Under the pieces are notes generated by a model. It worked only from the letters and a program-made list of their open reading frames with translations, was not told the DNA's origin and searched no databases. A stretch of DNA of 64,000 bases from NCBI GenBank assembly GCA_964020155.1, contig OZ026562.1, positions 467,501 to 531,500 of the forward strand, given 5' to 3'. A program made the position numbers and the translations under genes. How positions within the stretch are numbered: the stretch's first letter is position 1; the number at the start of each line of letters is the position of its first letter. The stretch comes from Chondrilla cf. caribensis. Taxonomy: Eukaryota; Porifera; Demospongiae; Chondrillida; Chondrillidae. Shown here piece after piece: positions 52,521-64,000 of this stretch.

Positions 52521-55500
52521 GCTTGTCACCACGAGGCTTATAGCGCACTCAGGACAATCAGAATGCTTCCGAAATTGTGTTGGTGAGTTTGGTATGGACA
52601 CTAGGTAGCCCTTGGTGACAAGCAAAGAAATCTCAAATTGCTTAGGTGATCACCACAAGGCGTATTACACGCATATATGAATGTACATACAAAGTATATA
52701 CATTTTATTATATGTGACACTGGGGGGAAATTTTGGTCGACACCAAAATGCATCTTTTTGCTAGCAGAAGGTAGCTACTAGGTCCAGGAGTGCGTCTGTG
52801 CATTCGGATTTCAGCTATGATGCATCACGTGCACACATGAGAGGCCGTGGTGACAACTCAAAAAATTGACATTTTTTTGCTTGTCACCACGCGGCTTATA
52901 GCGCACTCAGGACCATCTGAATGCTTCCGAAATTGAGTTGGTGAGTTTGGTATGGACACTGGGTAGCCCTTGGTGACCAGCAAAGAACTCCCAAATTGCT
53001 TAGGTGATCATCACAAGGCGTATTACACGCATATATGAATGTACATACAAAGTATATACATTTTATTATATGTGACACTGGGGGGAAATTTTGGTCGACA
53101 CCAAAATGCATCTTTTTGCTATCAGAAGGTAGCTACTAGGTCCAGGAGTGCGTCTGTGCATTCGGATTTCAGCTATGATGCATTACGTGCACACAGGAGA
53201 GGCCGTGGTGACAACTCAAAAAATTGACATTTTTTTGCTTGTCACCACGAGGCTTATAGCGCACTCAGGACCATCTGAATGCTTCCGAAATTGTGTTGCT
53301 GAGTTTGGTATGGACACTGGGTAGCCCTTGGTGACCAGCAAAGAACTCTCAAATTGCTTAGGTGATCACCACAAGGCATATTACATGCATATATGAATGT
53401 ACATACAAAGTATATACATTTTATTATATGTGACACTGGGGGAAATTTTGGTCGACACCAAAATGCATCTTTTTGCTATCAGAAGGTAGCTACTAGGTCC
53501 AGGAGTGCGTCTGTGCATTCGGATTTCAGCTATGATGCATTACGTGCACACAGGAGAGGCCGTGGTGACAACTCAAAAAATTGACATTTTTTTGCTTGTC
53601 ACCACGAGGCTTATAGCGCACTCAGGACCATCTGAATGCTTCCGAAATTGTGTTGCTGAGTTTGGTATGGACACTGGGTAGCCCTTGGTGACCAGCAAAG
53701 AACTCTCAAATTGCTTAGGTGATCATCACAAGGCGTATTACACGCATATATGAATGTACATACAAAGTATATACATTTTATTGTATGTGACACTGGGGGA
53801 AATTTTGGTCGACACCAAAATGCATCTTTTTGCTAGCAGAAGGTAGCTACTAGGTCCAGGAGTGCGTCTGTGCATTCGGATTTCAGCTATGATGCATTAC
53901 GTGCACACAGGAGAGGCCGTGGTGACAACTCAAAAAATTGACATTTTTTTGCTTGTCACCACGAGGCTTATAGCGCACTCAGGACCATCTGAATGCTTCC
54001 GAAATTGTGTTGCTGAGTTTGGTATGGACACTGGGTAGCCCTTGGTGACCAGCAAAGAACTCTCAAATTGCTTAGGTGATCACCACAAGGCGTATTACAC
54101 GCATATATGAATGTACATACAAAGTATATACATTTTATTATATGTGACACTGGGAGGAAATTTTGGTCGACACCAAAATGCATCTTTTTGCTATCAGAAG
54201 GTAGCTACTAGGTCCAGGAGTGCGTCTGTGCATTCGGATTTCAGCTATGATGCATTACGTGCACACAAGAGAGGCCGTGGTGACAACTCAAAAAATTGAC
54301 ATTTTTTTGCTTGTCACCACGAGGCTTATAGCGCACTCAGGACCATCTGAATGCTTCCGAAATTGTGTTGCTGAGTTTGGTATGGACACTGGGTAGCCCT
54401 TGGTGACCAGCAAAGAACTCTCAAATTGCTTAGGTGATCATCACAAGGCGTATTACACGCATATATGAATGTACATACAAAGTATATACATTTTATTATA
54501 ATACTATGTGACACTGGGGGGAAATTTTGGTCGACACCAAAATGCATCTTTTTGCTATCAGAAGGTAGCTACTAGGTCCAGGAGTGCGTCTGTGCATTCG
54601 GATTTCAGCTATGATGCATTACGTGCACACAGGAGAGGCCGTGGTGACAACTCAAAAAATTGACATTTTTTTGCTTGTCACCACGAGGCTTATAGCGCAC
54701 TCAGGACCATCTAAATGCTTCCGAAATTATGTTGCTGAGTTTGGTATGGACACTGGGTAGCCCTTGGTGACCAGCAAAGAACTCTCAAATTGCTTAGGTG
54801 ATCACCACAAGGCGTATTACACGCATATATGAATGTACATACAAAGTATATACATTTTATTATAATATTATGTGACACTGGGGGGAAAATTTGGTCGACA
54901 CCAAAATGCATCTTTTTGCTATCAGAAGGTAGCTACTAGGTCCAGGAGTGCGTCTGTGCATTCAGATTTCAGCTATGATGCATTACGTGCACACAAGAGA
55001 GGCCGTGGTGACAACTCAAAAAATTGACATTTTTTTGCTTGTCACCACGAGGCTTACAGCGCACTCAGGACCATCTGAATGCTTCCAAAATTGTGTTGCT
55101 GAGTTTGATATGGACACTGGGTAGCCCTTGGTGACCAGCAAAGAACTCTCAAATTGCTTAGGCGATCACCACAAGGCGTATTACACGCATATATGAATGT
55201 ACATACAAAGTATATACATTTTATTATATGTGACACTGGGGGGGAAAATTTGGTCGACACCAAAATGCATCTTTTTACTATCAGAAGGTAGCTACTAGGT
55301 CCAGGAGTGCGTCTGTGCATTCGGATTTCAGCTATGATGCATTACGTGCACACAAGAGAGGCCGTGGTGACAACTCAAAAAATTGACATTTTTTTGCTTG
55401 TCACCACGAGGCTTATAGCGCACTCAGGACCATCTGAATGCTTCCGAAATTGTGTTGCTGAGTTTGGTATGGACACTGGGTAGCCCTTGGTGACCAGCAA

Positions 55501-58500
55501 AGAACTCTCAAATTGCTTAGGTGATCATCACAAGGCGTATTACACGCATATATGAATGTACATACAAAGTATATACATTTTATTATAATATTATGTGACA
55601 CTGGGGGGAAAATTTGGTCGACACCAAAATGCATCTTTTTGCTATCAGAAGGTAGCTACTAGGTCCAGGAGTGCGTCTGTGCATTCAGATTTCAGCTATG
55701 ATGCATTACGTGCACACAGGAGAGGCCGTGGTGACAACTCAAAAAATTGACATTTTTTTGCTTGTCACCACGAGGCTTATAGCGCACTCAGGACCATCTG
55801 AATGCTTCCGAAATTGTGTTGCTGAGTTTGGTATGGACACTGGGTAGCCCTTGGTGACCAGCAAAGAACTCTCAAATTGCTTAGGTGATCACCACAAGGC
55901 GTATTACACGCATATATGAATGTACATACAAAGTATATACATTTTATTATAATATTATGTGACACTGGGGGGAAAATTTGGTCGACACCAAAATGCATCT
56001 TTTTGCTATCAGAAGGTAGCTACTAGGTCCAGGAGTGCGTCTGTGCATTCAGATTTCAGCTATGATGCATTACGTGCACACAAGAGAGGCCGTGGTGACA
56101 ACTCAAAAAATTGACATTTTTTTGCTTGTCACCACGAGGCTTACAGCGCACTCAGGACCATCTGAATGCTTCCAAAATTGTGTTGCTGAGTTTGATATGG
56201 ACACTGGGTAGCCCTTGGTGACCAGCAAAGAACTCTCAAATTGCTTAGGCGATCACCACAAGGCGTATTACACGCATATATGAATGTACATACAAAGTAT
56301 ATACATTTTATTATTATGTGACACTGGGGGGGAAAATTTGGTCGACACCAAAATGCATCTTTTTACTATCAGAAGGTAGCTACTAGGTCCAGGAGTGCGT
56401 CTGTGCATTCGGATTTCAGCTATGATGCATTACGTGCACACAAGAGAGGCCGTGGTGACAACTCAAAAAATTGACATTTTTTTGCTTGTCACCACGAGGC
56501 TTATAGCGCACTCAGGACCATCTGAATGCTTCCGAAATTGTGTTGCTGAGTTTGGTATGGACACTGGGTAGCCCTTGGTGACCAGCAAAGAACTCTCAAA
56601 TTGCTTAGGTGATCACCACAAGGCGTATTACACGCATATATGAATGTACATACAAAGTATATACATTTTATTATAATACTATGTGACACTGGGGGGAAAT
56701 TTTGGTCGACACCAAAATGCATCTTTTTGCTATCAGAAGGTAGCTACTAGGTCCAGGAGTGCGTCTGTGCATTCGGATTTCAGCTATGATGCATTACGTG
56801 CACACAAGAGAGGCCGTGGTGACAACTCAAAAATTTGACATTTTTTTGCTTGTCACCACGAGGCTTATAGCGCACTCAGGACCATCTGAATGCTTCCGAA
56901 ATTGTGTTGCTGAGTTTGGTATGGACACTGGGTAGCCCTTGGTGACCAGCAAAGAACTCTCAAATTGCTTAGGTGATCACCACAAGGCGTATTACACGCA
57001 TATATGAATGTACATACAAAGTATATACATTTTATTATAATATTATGTGACACTGGGGGGGAAATTTTGGTCGACACCAAAATGCATCTTTTTGCTATCA
57101 GAAGGTAGCTACTAGGTCCAGGAGTGCGTCTGTGCATTCGGATTTCAGCTATGATGCATTACGTGCACACAAGAGAGGCCGTGGTGACAACTCAAAAATT
57201 TGACATTTTTTTGCTTGTCACCACGAGGCTTATAGCGCACTCAGGACCATCTGAATGCTTCCGAAATTGTGTTGCTGAGTTTGGTATGGACACTGGGTAG
57301 CCCTTGGTGACCAGCAAAGAACTCTCAAATTGCTTAGGTGATCACCACAAGGCGTATTACACGCATATATGAATGTACATACAAAGTATATACATTTTAT
57401 TATATGTGACACTGGGGGGAAATTTTGGTCGACACCAAAATGCATCTTTTTGCTATCAGAAGGTAGCTACTAGGTCCAGGAGTGCGTCTGTGCATTCGGA
57501 TTTCAGCTATGATGCATTACGTGCACACAGGAGAGGCCGTGGTGACAACTCAAAAAATTGACATTTTTTTGCTTGTCACCACGAGGCTTACAGCGCACTC
57601 AGGACCATCTGAATGCTTCCGAAATTGTGTTGCTGAGTTTGGTATGGACACTGGGTAGCCCTTGGTGACCAGCAAAGAACTCTCAAATTGCTTAGGTGAT
57701 CACCACAAGGCGTATTACACGCATATATGAATGTACATACAAAGTATATACATTTTATTATAATATTATGTGACACTGGGGGGGAAATTTTGGTCGACAC
57801 CAAAATGCATCTTTTTGCTATCAGAAGGTAGCTACTAGGTCCAGGAGTGCGTCTGTGCATTCGGATTTCAGCTATGATGCATTACGTGCACACAGGAGAG
57901 GCCGTGGTGACAACTCAAAAAATTGACATTTTTTTGCTTGTCACCACGAGGCTTATAGCGCACTCAGGACCATCTGAATGCTTCCGAAATTGTGTTGCTG
58001 AGTTTGGTATGGACACTGGGTAGCCCTTGGTGACCAGCAAAGAACTCTCAAATTGCTTAGGTGATCACCACAAGGCGTATTACACGCATATATGAATGTA
58101 CATACAAAGTATATACATTTTATTATGTGACACTGGGGGGGAAATTTTGGTCGACACCAAAATGCATCTTTTTGCTATCAGAAGGTAGCTACTAGGTCCA
58201 GGAGTGCGTCTGTGCATTCGGATTTCAGCTATGATGCATTACGTGCACACAAGAGAGGCCGTGGTGACAACTCAAAATTTGACATTTTTTTGCTTGTCAC
58301 CACGAGGCTTATAGCGCACTCAGGACCATCTGAATGCTTCCGAAATTGTGTTGCTGAGTTTGGTATGGACACTGGGTAGCCCTTGGTGACCAGCAAAGAA
58401 CTCTCAAATTGCTTAGGTGATCACCACAAGGCGTATTACACGCATATATGAATGTACATACAAAGTATATACATTTTATTATATGTGACACTGGGGGAAA

Positions 58501-61092
58501 TTTTGGTCGACACCAAAATGCATCTTTTTGCTATCAGAAGGTAGCTACTAGGTCCAGGAGTGCATCTGTGCATTCTGATTTCAGCTATGATGCATTACGT
58601 GCACACAGGAGAGGCCGTGGTGACAACTCAAAAAATTGACATTTTTTTGCTTGTCACCACGAGGCTTATAGCGCACTCAGGACCATCTGAATGCTTCCGA
58701 AATTGTGTTGCTGAGTTTGGTATGGACACTGGGTAGCCCTTGGTGACCAGCAAAGAACTCTCAAATTGCTTAGGTGATCACCACAAGGCGTATTACACGC
58801 ATATATGAATGTCCATACAAAGTATATACATTTTATTATATGTGACACTGGGGGGAAATTTTGGTCGACACCAAAATGCATCTTTATTGCTATCAAAAGG
58901 TAGCTACTAGGTCCAGGAGTGTCTCTGTGCATTCGGATTTGAGCTATGATGCATCACGTGCACACAGGAGAGGCCGTGGTGACAACTCAAAAAATTGACA
59001 TTTTTTGCTTGTCACCACGAGGCTTATAGCGCACTCAGGACCATCTAAATGCTTCCGAAATTGAGTTGGTGAGTTTGGTATGGACACTAGGTAGCCCTTG
59101 GTGACAAGCAAAGAAATCTCAAATTGCTTAGGTGATCACCACAAGGCATATTACACGCATATATGAATGTACATACAAAGTTTATGCATATTATTATACT
59201 TGGCAATGGGGGAAATTTTGGTCGACATCAAAATGCATCTTTATTGCTATCAAAAGGTAGGTACTAGGTCCAGGAGTGTCTCTGTGCATTCGGATTTGAG
59301 CTATGATGCATCACATGCACACAGGAGAGGCCGTGGTGACAACTCAAAAAATTGACATTTTTTTGCTTGTCACCACGAGGCTTATAGCGCACTCAGGACC
59401 ATCTAAATGCTTCCGAAATTGAGTTGGTGAGTTTGGTATGGACACTAGGTAGCCCTTGGTGACAAGCAAAGAAATCTCAAATTGCTTAGGTGATCACCAC
59501 AAGGTGTATTACACGCATATATGAATGTACATACAAAGTATATGCATTTTATTATATGTGACACTGGGGGGAAATTTTGGTCGACATCAAAATGCATCTT
59601 TTTTTGCTATCAGAAGGTAGCTACTAGGTCCAGGAGTGTCTCTGTGCATTCGGATTTCAGCTATGATGCATCACGTGCACACAGGAGAGGCTGTGGTGAC
59701 AACTCAAAAAATTGACATTTTTTTGCTTGTCACCACGAGGCTTATAGCGCACTCAGGACAATCAGAATGCGTCCGAAATTGAGTTGGTGAGTTTGGTATG
59801 GACACTGGGTAGCCCTTGGTGACAAGCAAAGAACTCTCAAATTGCTTAGGTGATCACCACAAGGCGTATTACACGCATATATGAATGTACATACAAAGTA
59901 TATACATTTTATTATATGTGACACTGGGGGGGAAATTTTGGTCGACACCAAAATGCATCTTTTTGCTATCAGAAGGTAGCTACTAGGTCCAGGAGTGCGT
60001 CTGTGCATTCGGATTTCAGCTATGATGCATTACGTGCACACAGGAGAGGCCGTGGTGACAACTCAAAAAATTGACATTTTTTGCTTGTCACCACGAGGCT
60101 TATAGCGCACTCAGGACCATCTGAATGCTTCCGAAATTGTGTTGCTGAGTTTGGTATGGACACTGGGTAGCCCTTGGTGACAAGCAAAGAAATCTCAAAT
60201 TGCTTAGGTGATCACCACAAGGCATATTACACGCATATATGAATGTACATACAAAGTATATGCATATTATTATATGTGGCAATGGGGGGAAATTTTGGTC
60301 GACATCAAAATGCATCTTTATTGCTATCAAAAGGTAGGTACTAGGTCCAGGAGTGTGTCTGTGCATTCGGATTTGAGCTATGATGCATCACGTGCACACA
60401 GGAGAGGCCGTGGTGACAACTCAAAAAATTGACATTTTTTTGCTTGTCACCACGAGGCTTATAGCGCACTCAGGACAATCAGAATGCTTCCGAAATTGAG
60501 TTGGTGAGTTTGGTATGGACACTAGGTAGCCCTTGGTGACAAGCAAAGAAATCTCAAATTGCTTAGGTGATCACCACAAGGCGTATTACACACATATATG
60601 AATGTACATACAAAGTATATGCATATTATTATGTGGCACTGGGGGGGAAATTTTGGTCGACATCAAAATGCATCTTTTTGCTATCAAAAGGTAGGTACTA
60701 GGTCCAGGAGTGTGTCTGTGCATTCGGATTTGAACTATGATGCATCACGTGCACACAGGAGAGGCCGTGGTGACAACTCAAAAAATTGACATTATTTTGC
60801 TTGTCACCACAAGGCTTATAGAGCACTCAGGACAATCAGAATGCTTCCGAAATTGAGTTGGTGAGTTTGGCATGGACACTAGGTAGCCCTTGGTGACCAG
60901 CCAAGAAATCTCAAATTGCTTAGGTGATCACCACAAGGCGTACTACACTTATATATGAATGTACATACAAAGTATATGCATATTATTATACGTGGCACTG
61001 GGGGGAAATTTTGGTCGACATCAAAATGCATCTTTTTTGTTATCAGAAGGACTGTACTAGGTCAAGGAGTGTGTCTGTGCATTAGTATTTCT
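52521..61092. repeat. Satellite array, 24 units of about 356-365 bp
   Basis: Head-to-tail units, each beginning GCTTGTCACCAC, start at 52521, 52879, 53237, 53594, 53951, 54309, 54673, 55037, 55396, 55760, 56124, 56484, 56848, 57213, 57571, 57936, 58292, 58649, 59007, 59365, 59725, 60083, 60442 and 60799; the last is truncated. Inner copies are about 98% alike by eye; outer copies on the right diverge. Two length classes reflect presence or absence of a 6-bp AATATT-type insertion after TTATTAT. Each unit boundary carries an inverted repeat, GTGGTGACAA and TTGTCACCAC, around a T-rich spacer. Short conserved reading frames of 60-90 codons recur on both strands but show no start context, splice signals or known domain. 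Confidence 0.97.
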
Positions 61093-62003
61093 CAAACTTC
61101 CTGAGAAGACGGCCATGCTGGTGTCAGAGGTAAAGGGGGGTCACTGACACCTATGACACCGGTGGGAAATACAAAATGGCATGTGCCGGTCGACGAGATA
61201 CGTACCTAAATACTTGACCCATCGTAGCATAATGCGGTGTGCTAGATTTGGTATACAAAATATAACTTATTGTGTTGACATTGTGATAATAGATTATTGT
61301 AAAACAGGTACAATAGTTCTATTTTGATGTGTGTGTTTGCAGTGCTACACAGAACTATTAATTTTGCATGTGGAGGTCTGTCTTGTTTCCCACCAGAACA
61401 AGTGGTACTCTGAGAGCAGATGTAATACTTGAGTATGATAATCTCAGTGGATCACATAATGATGTACTCACTGGTTACTACCAGTCATGTCCAGTATCCT
61501 GTCATGAATGATCTGCACTACTTCAAAACTGAACACAAAGCAAGTGAACATATTCTATCAGTTAATATCCCTCAACCCATACCCTACACAACCACACCTC
61601 GAAGATGCAATTTGGTAATATCTTCTCTTTGCAGAGAAATACTGCTATGTCCCTTACAGTGTTCGCGCATTCTCCGACGAAGTTTCTATCACAGGGAAGC
61701 AATAATGCACATTTAGGAAATACTGCAACATCATATAATATGCATTCATACGCGTAACTACTACAGTGAATTTATATTATTTATATTGCATGAACAAAAT
61801 GGCCGATTTCAAAACGCCGACAATTAGGATTTGGGCTAGAATTTGAGCGCAAAGACTTCAACGAACTTTAAATCTTCACGGAAGGTTCTTCTAAACTTAT
61901 TAGAGACGATCAAGTGATTCGAGTTGCCTGGGGGTGGCCTATTCTCCGAATTGAACATTGAGGGCAACTTTAAATAGCGCAAATAATATTAATAAAATAG
62001 ATA
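61093..62003. other. Unique sequence between satellite blocks
   Basis: No recognisable gene. One exon-like stretch follows a good acceptor (TCTCTTTGCAG, at 61635) and runs about 25 codons to a stop, but no upstream partner or homology was found. Confidence 0.4.
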
Positions 62004-62290
62004 GGTCACGGTGGCGGGGTGGTCAGGTGACACGACTCTAGGCTCCAGGTCGCGGGTTCGAATCCTCAAAAGGACGGTTTTTTTCTCTGAAAAAAAATAG
62101 CTCACTTCCTGGTGGTCAGTCGCAATACTCTCTACAAAGAACCGTAGGGGGGAGCTTTGGGACTCACGGCTGACCTCCCAGCTAGAATAGTGTCTTCTGC
62201 ATTCGCGGAATGACACAGTATCTGTGGAAAGTCCCTGTAAAGCTCTACATATGTAGGTGTCTTTGACCCTGAGTGGGTGACTTTTTTATT
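62004..62290 (+). mobile_element. Probable tRNA-derived SINE
   Basis: The head resembles a tRNA: A-box-like TGGCGGGGTGG at about 62012-62022 and a perfect B box GGTTCGAATCC at 62055-62065, at normal type-2 RNA polymerase III spacing. The acceptor and T stems do not pair properly, so it is not a functional tRNA. About 220 bp of unrelated body follow, ending in a T-run. The class is inferred from the promoter boxes alone. Confidence 0.5.
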
Positions 62291-63024
62291 AATTACAAAT
62301 CCGACAATTTCTTCATTTCATTAATGTTATCATTATAATACAGTATTTTGATACTTGAACAAATTATGGACAACATAAGGTTGGAAAGAGTGAAAGCTAT
62401 TGCTACACCCACGTACTACCGTTTTAACTAATATTTATTATGTAATTATGCGTTTATTTTAATTGTCAATAACGAGTATCTATGGCCTAAATAAGTATAC
62501 CCAACTTAACCTAAGTGACAGTCGATTAGAACAGAGGGAATGGGTATTTCCTGTGAATGTGTAAAAGGGGTGGATCCTGTATGAGGCGTTAAAATCAAGA
62601 TGCTGATTGTCCCACATGTAGTTGAATTTGACGTTTTACAAAGCCAAAAGGTTTCAAAATGAAAGTATGTCAGTCACCTTCATCAGTTTGGAACACTTAC
62701 GTATGTTTGCAAGAATTTCAACTGTGGAATAATATGACTGAATCAACTTTTTGCATTTTATTAATAAGTAGAATGGTAAATTCAAATGTTCTCAATTCTT
62801 ATTACTGTCAATGCAAAGAACTGTGATATTTCTCTAGAAGTGTTTGGAGAAGACCTGCAGGAAGGCAAGAGCAGAGCATTCACATTTTACATACCAGCTA
62901 CAGGTATGCCTCTATTGACCCTCTCACCTCGGTCCTTCAGTACTGTCCTACTAAACAGTTTGGAGAAGTACCTCTGGAGAGTTAAAAATATGTTCACAAC
63001 AATGCGACTACTTCAGTGGACACT
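62291..63024. other. Unique AT-rich sequence
   Basis: No supported gene. A stretch around 62810-62903 reads NCDISLEVFGEDLQEGKSRA and ends at a possible donor (ACAG|GTATGC), which could be an isolated exon or a gene relic. Confidence 0.35.
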
Positions 63025-64000
63025 GCTGACCTGTCCGAAATTGTGTTGGTGAGTATAGCACGAACACTGACTAGCCCTTGGTGACCAGCAAAGAAATGTC
63101 AATTTGCTCAGGTGATCACCATGAGGCATATTACACTTATATACATACAAAAGTACATACATTTTATTATAATATTATGTGGCATATGGGCACTGGGGGA
63201 ATTTTTGGTTGATATCAAAATGCATCTTTCTTGTTATCAGAAGGACTGCACAGGGTCCAGGAGTGTGTCTGTGCATTCTCAATTCTTCCCAAATTGTGTT
63301 GGTGAGTTTAGCACGGACACTGGCTAGGCCTTGGTGACCAGCAAAGAATTGTCCAATTGTTCTAGTGATCACCACAAGGCATATTACACATATATACATA
63401 CAAAAGTATATACATTTTATTATATGTGGTATATGGGCACTGGGGGGAATTAATGGTTGACATCAAAATGCATCTTTTTTGTTATTAGAAGGAATGTACT
63501 AGCTATAGATCAAGGAGTGTGTCTGTGCATTCGGATTTCAGCTATGATGCATTACGTGCACACAGGAGAGGCCGTGGTGACAACTCAAAAAATTGACATT
63601 TTTTTGCTTGTCACCACGAGGCTTATAGCGCACTCAGGACAATCTCAATTCTTATGAGATTGTGTTGGTGAGTTTAGCACGGACACTGGCTAGCCCTTGG
63701 TGACCAGCAAAGAAATGTCAAATTGCTCAGGTGATCACCACAAGGCATAATGCACTTATATATGAATGTACATACAAATGTATATACGTTTTATTATATG
63801 TGGCATATGGGCACTGGGGAGAATTTTTGGTCGACATCAAAATGCATCTTTTTGCTATCAGAAGGACCGTACTAGGTCCTGGAGTGCGTCTGTACATTCG
63901 GATTTCAGCTATGATGCATCACGTGCACACAGGAGAGGCCGTGGTGACAACTCAAAAAATTGACATTTTTTGCTTGTCACCACGAGGCTTATAGCGCACT
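63025..64000. repeat. Second satellite block, diverged, runs off the window
   Basis: Three related units. The first two (about 63025-63290 and 63291-63605) are diverged and shortened. The third (63606-63971) is close to the main array type, and a fourth starts at 63972 and leaves the window. Confidence 0.9.

Noticed and set aside
52896..61000. Recurring 60-90 codon frames in every satellite unit on both strands
   Set aside because: They repeat because the satellite repeats. They have no splice signals, domain or promoter, and frames shift between copies.
61429..61716. 95-codon plus-strand frame
   Set aside because: No recognisable domain, no supporting neighbours, ordinary length for chance in AT-rich DNA.
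62004..62075. Functional tRNA gene
   Set aside because: A and B boxes are present but acceptor and T stems do not pair, so a SINE head is more likely.

Overview
This is animal nuclear DNA: spliced genes with GT-AG introns, mostly 60-400 bp, and no operons or prokaryotic signals. The gene set is metazoan (tandem-domain receptor tyrosine phosphatase, BAZ2-type chromatin protein, Bora). Compact genes and EGF/DOMON surface proteins suggest an early-branching animal such as a sponge; this is inference, since no organelle or rRNA marker is present. All coordinates were read by eye from splice sites and frame; the joined exons of every gene stay in frame.

Layout. (1) <333-3959 (+): 3' half of a receptor-type protein tyrosine phosphatase with catalytic domains D1 and D2. 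(2) 5875-21716 (+): a 26-exon, 1904-codon BAZ2 homologue with TAM/MBD, AT-hooks, DDT, WHIM-like segment and PHD, but with a second PHD finger and a basic tail where vertebrate BAZ2 has a bromodomain. (3) 22295-31487 (+): BORA, the Aurora A/Plk1 mitotic-entry cofactor; one of its introns holds a perfect 66-bp-arm hairpin between two oppositely oriented MITEs. (4, 5) 32280-37203 and 37534-46904 (+): two tandem paralogues, each with a signal peptide, a BIM1/LPMO-like copper-site domain starting with His, two EGF modules and two DOMON domains. The first ends in a GPI-type tail, the second in a transmembrane helix. Both carry a Gly-Glu repeat inside the first DOMON domain, about 61 residues in one and about 159 in the other. 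(6) 47496-48971 (-): SREK1IP1, a CCHC zinc-knuckle splicing factor. (7) 49008-52471 (+): DBT, the E2 subunit of branched-chain 2-oxoacid dehydrogenase, head to head with SREK1IP1 with 36 bp between start codons. (8) 52521-61092 and about 63025-64000: a tandem satellite of about 358-365 bp units, interrupted by unique sequence and a tRNA-derived SINE-like element.

The window is rich in GT/CA microsatellites and intronic minisatellites. Several GT tracts begin exactly at 5' splice sites. The best candidate for an undescribed system is the tandem BIM1-EGF-EGF-DOMON-DOMON pair: it joins, in one surface protein, a predicted histidine-brace copper domain and the domain class that forms the haem cytochrome feeding electrons to fungal LPMOs.
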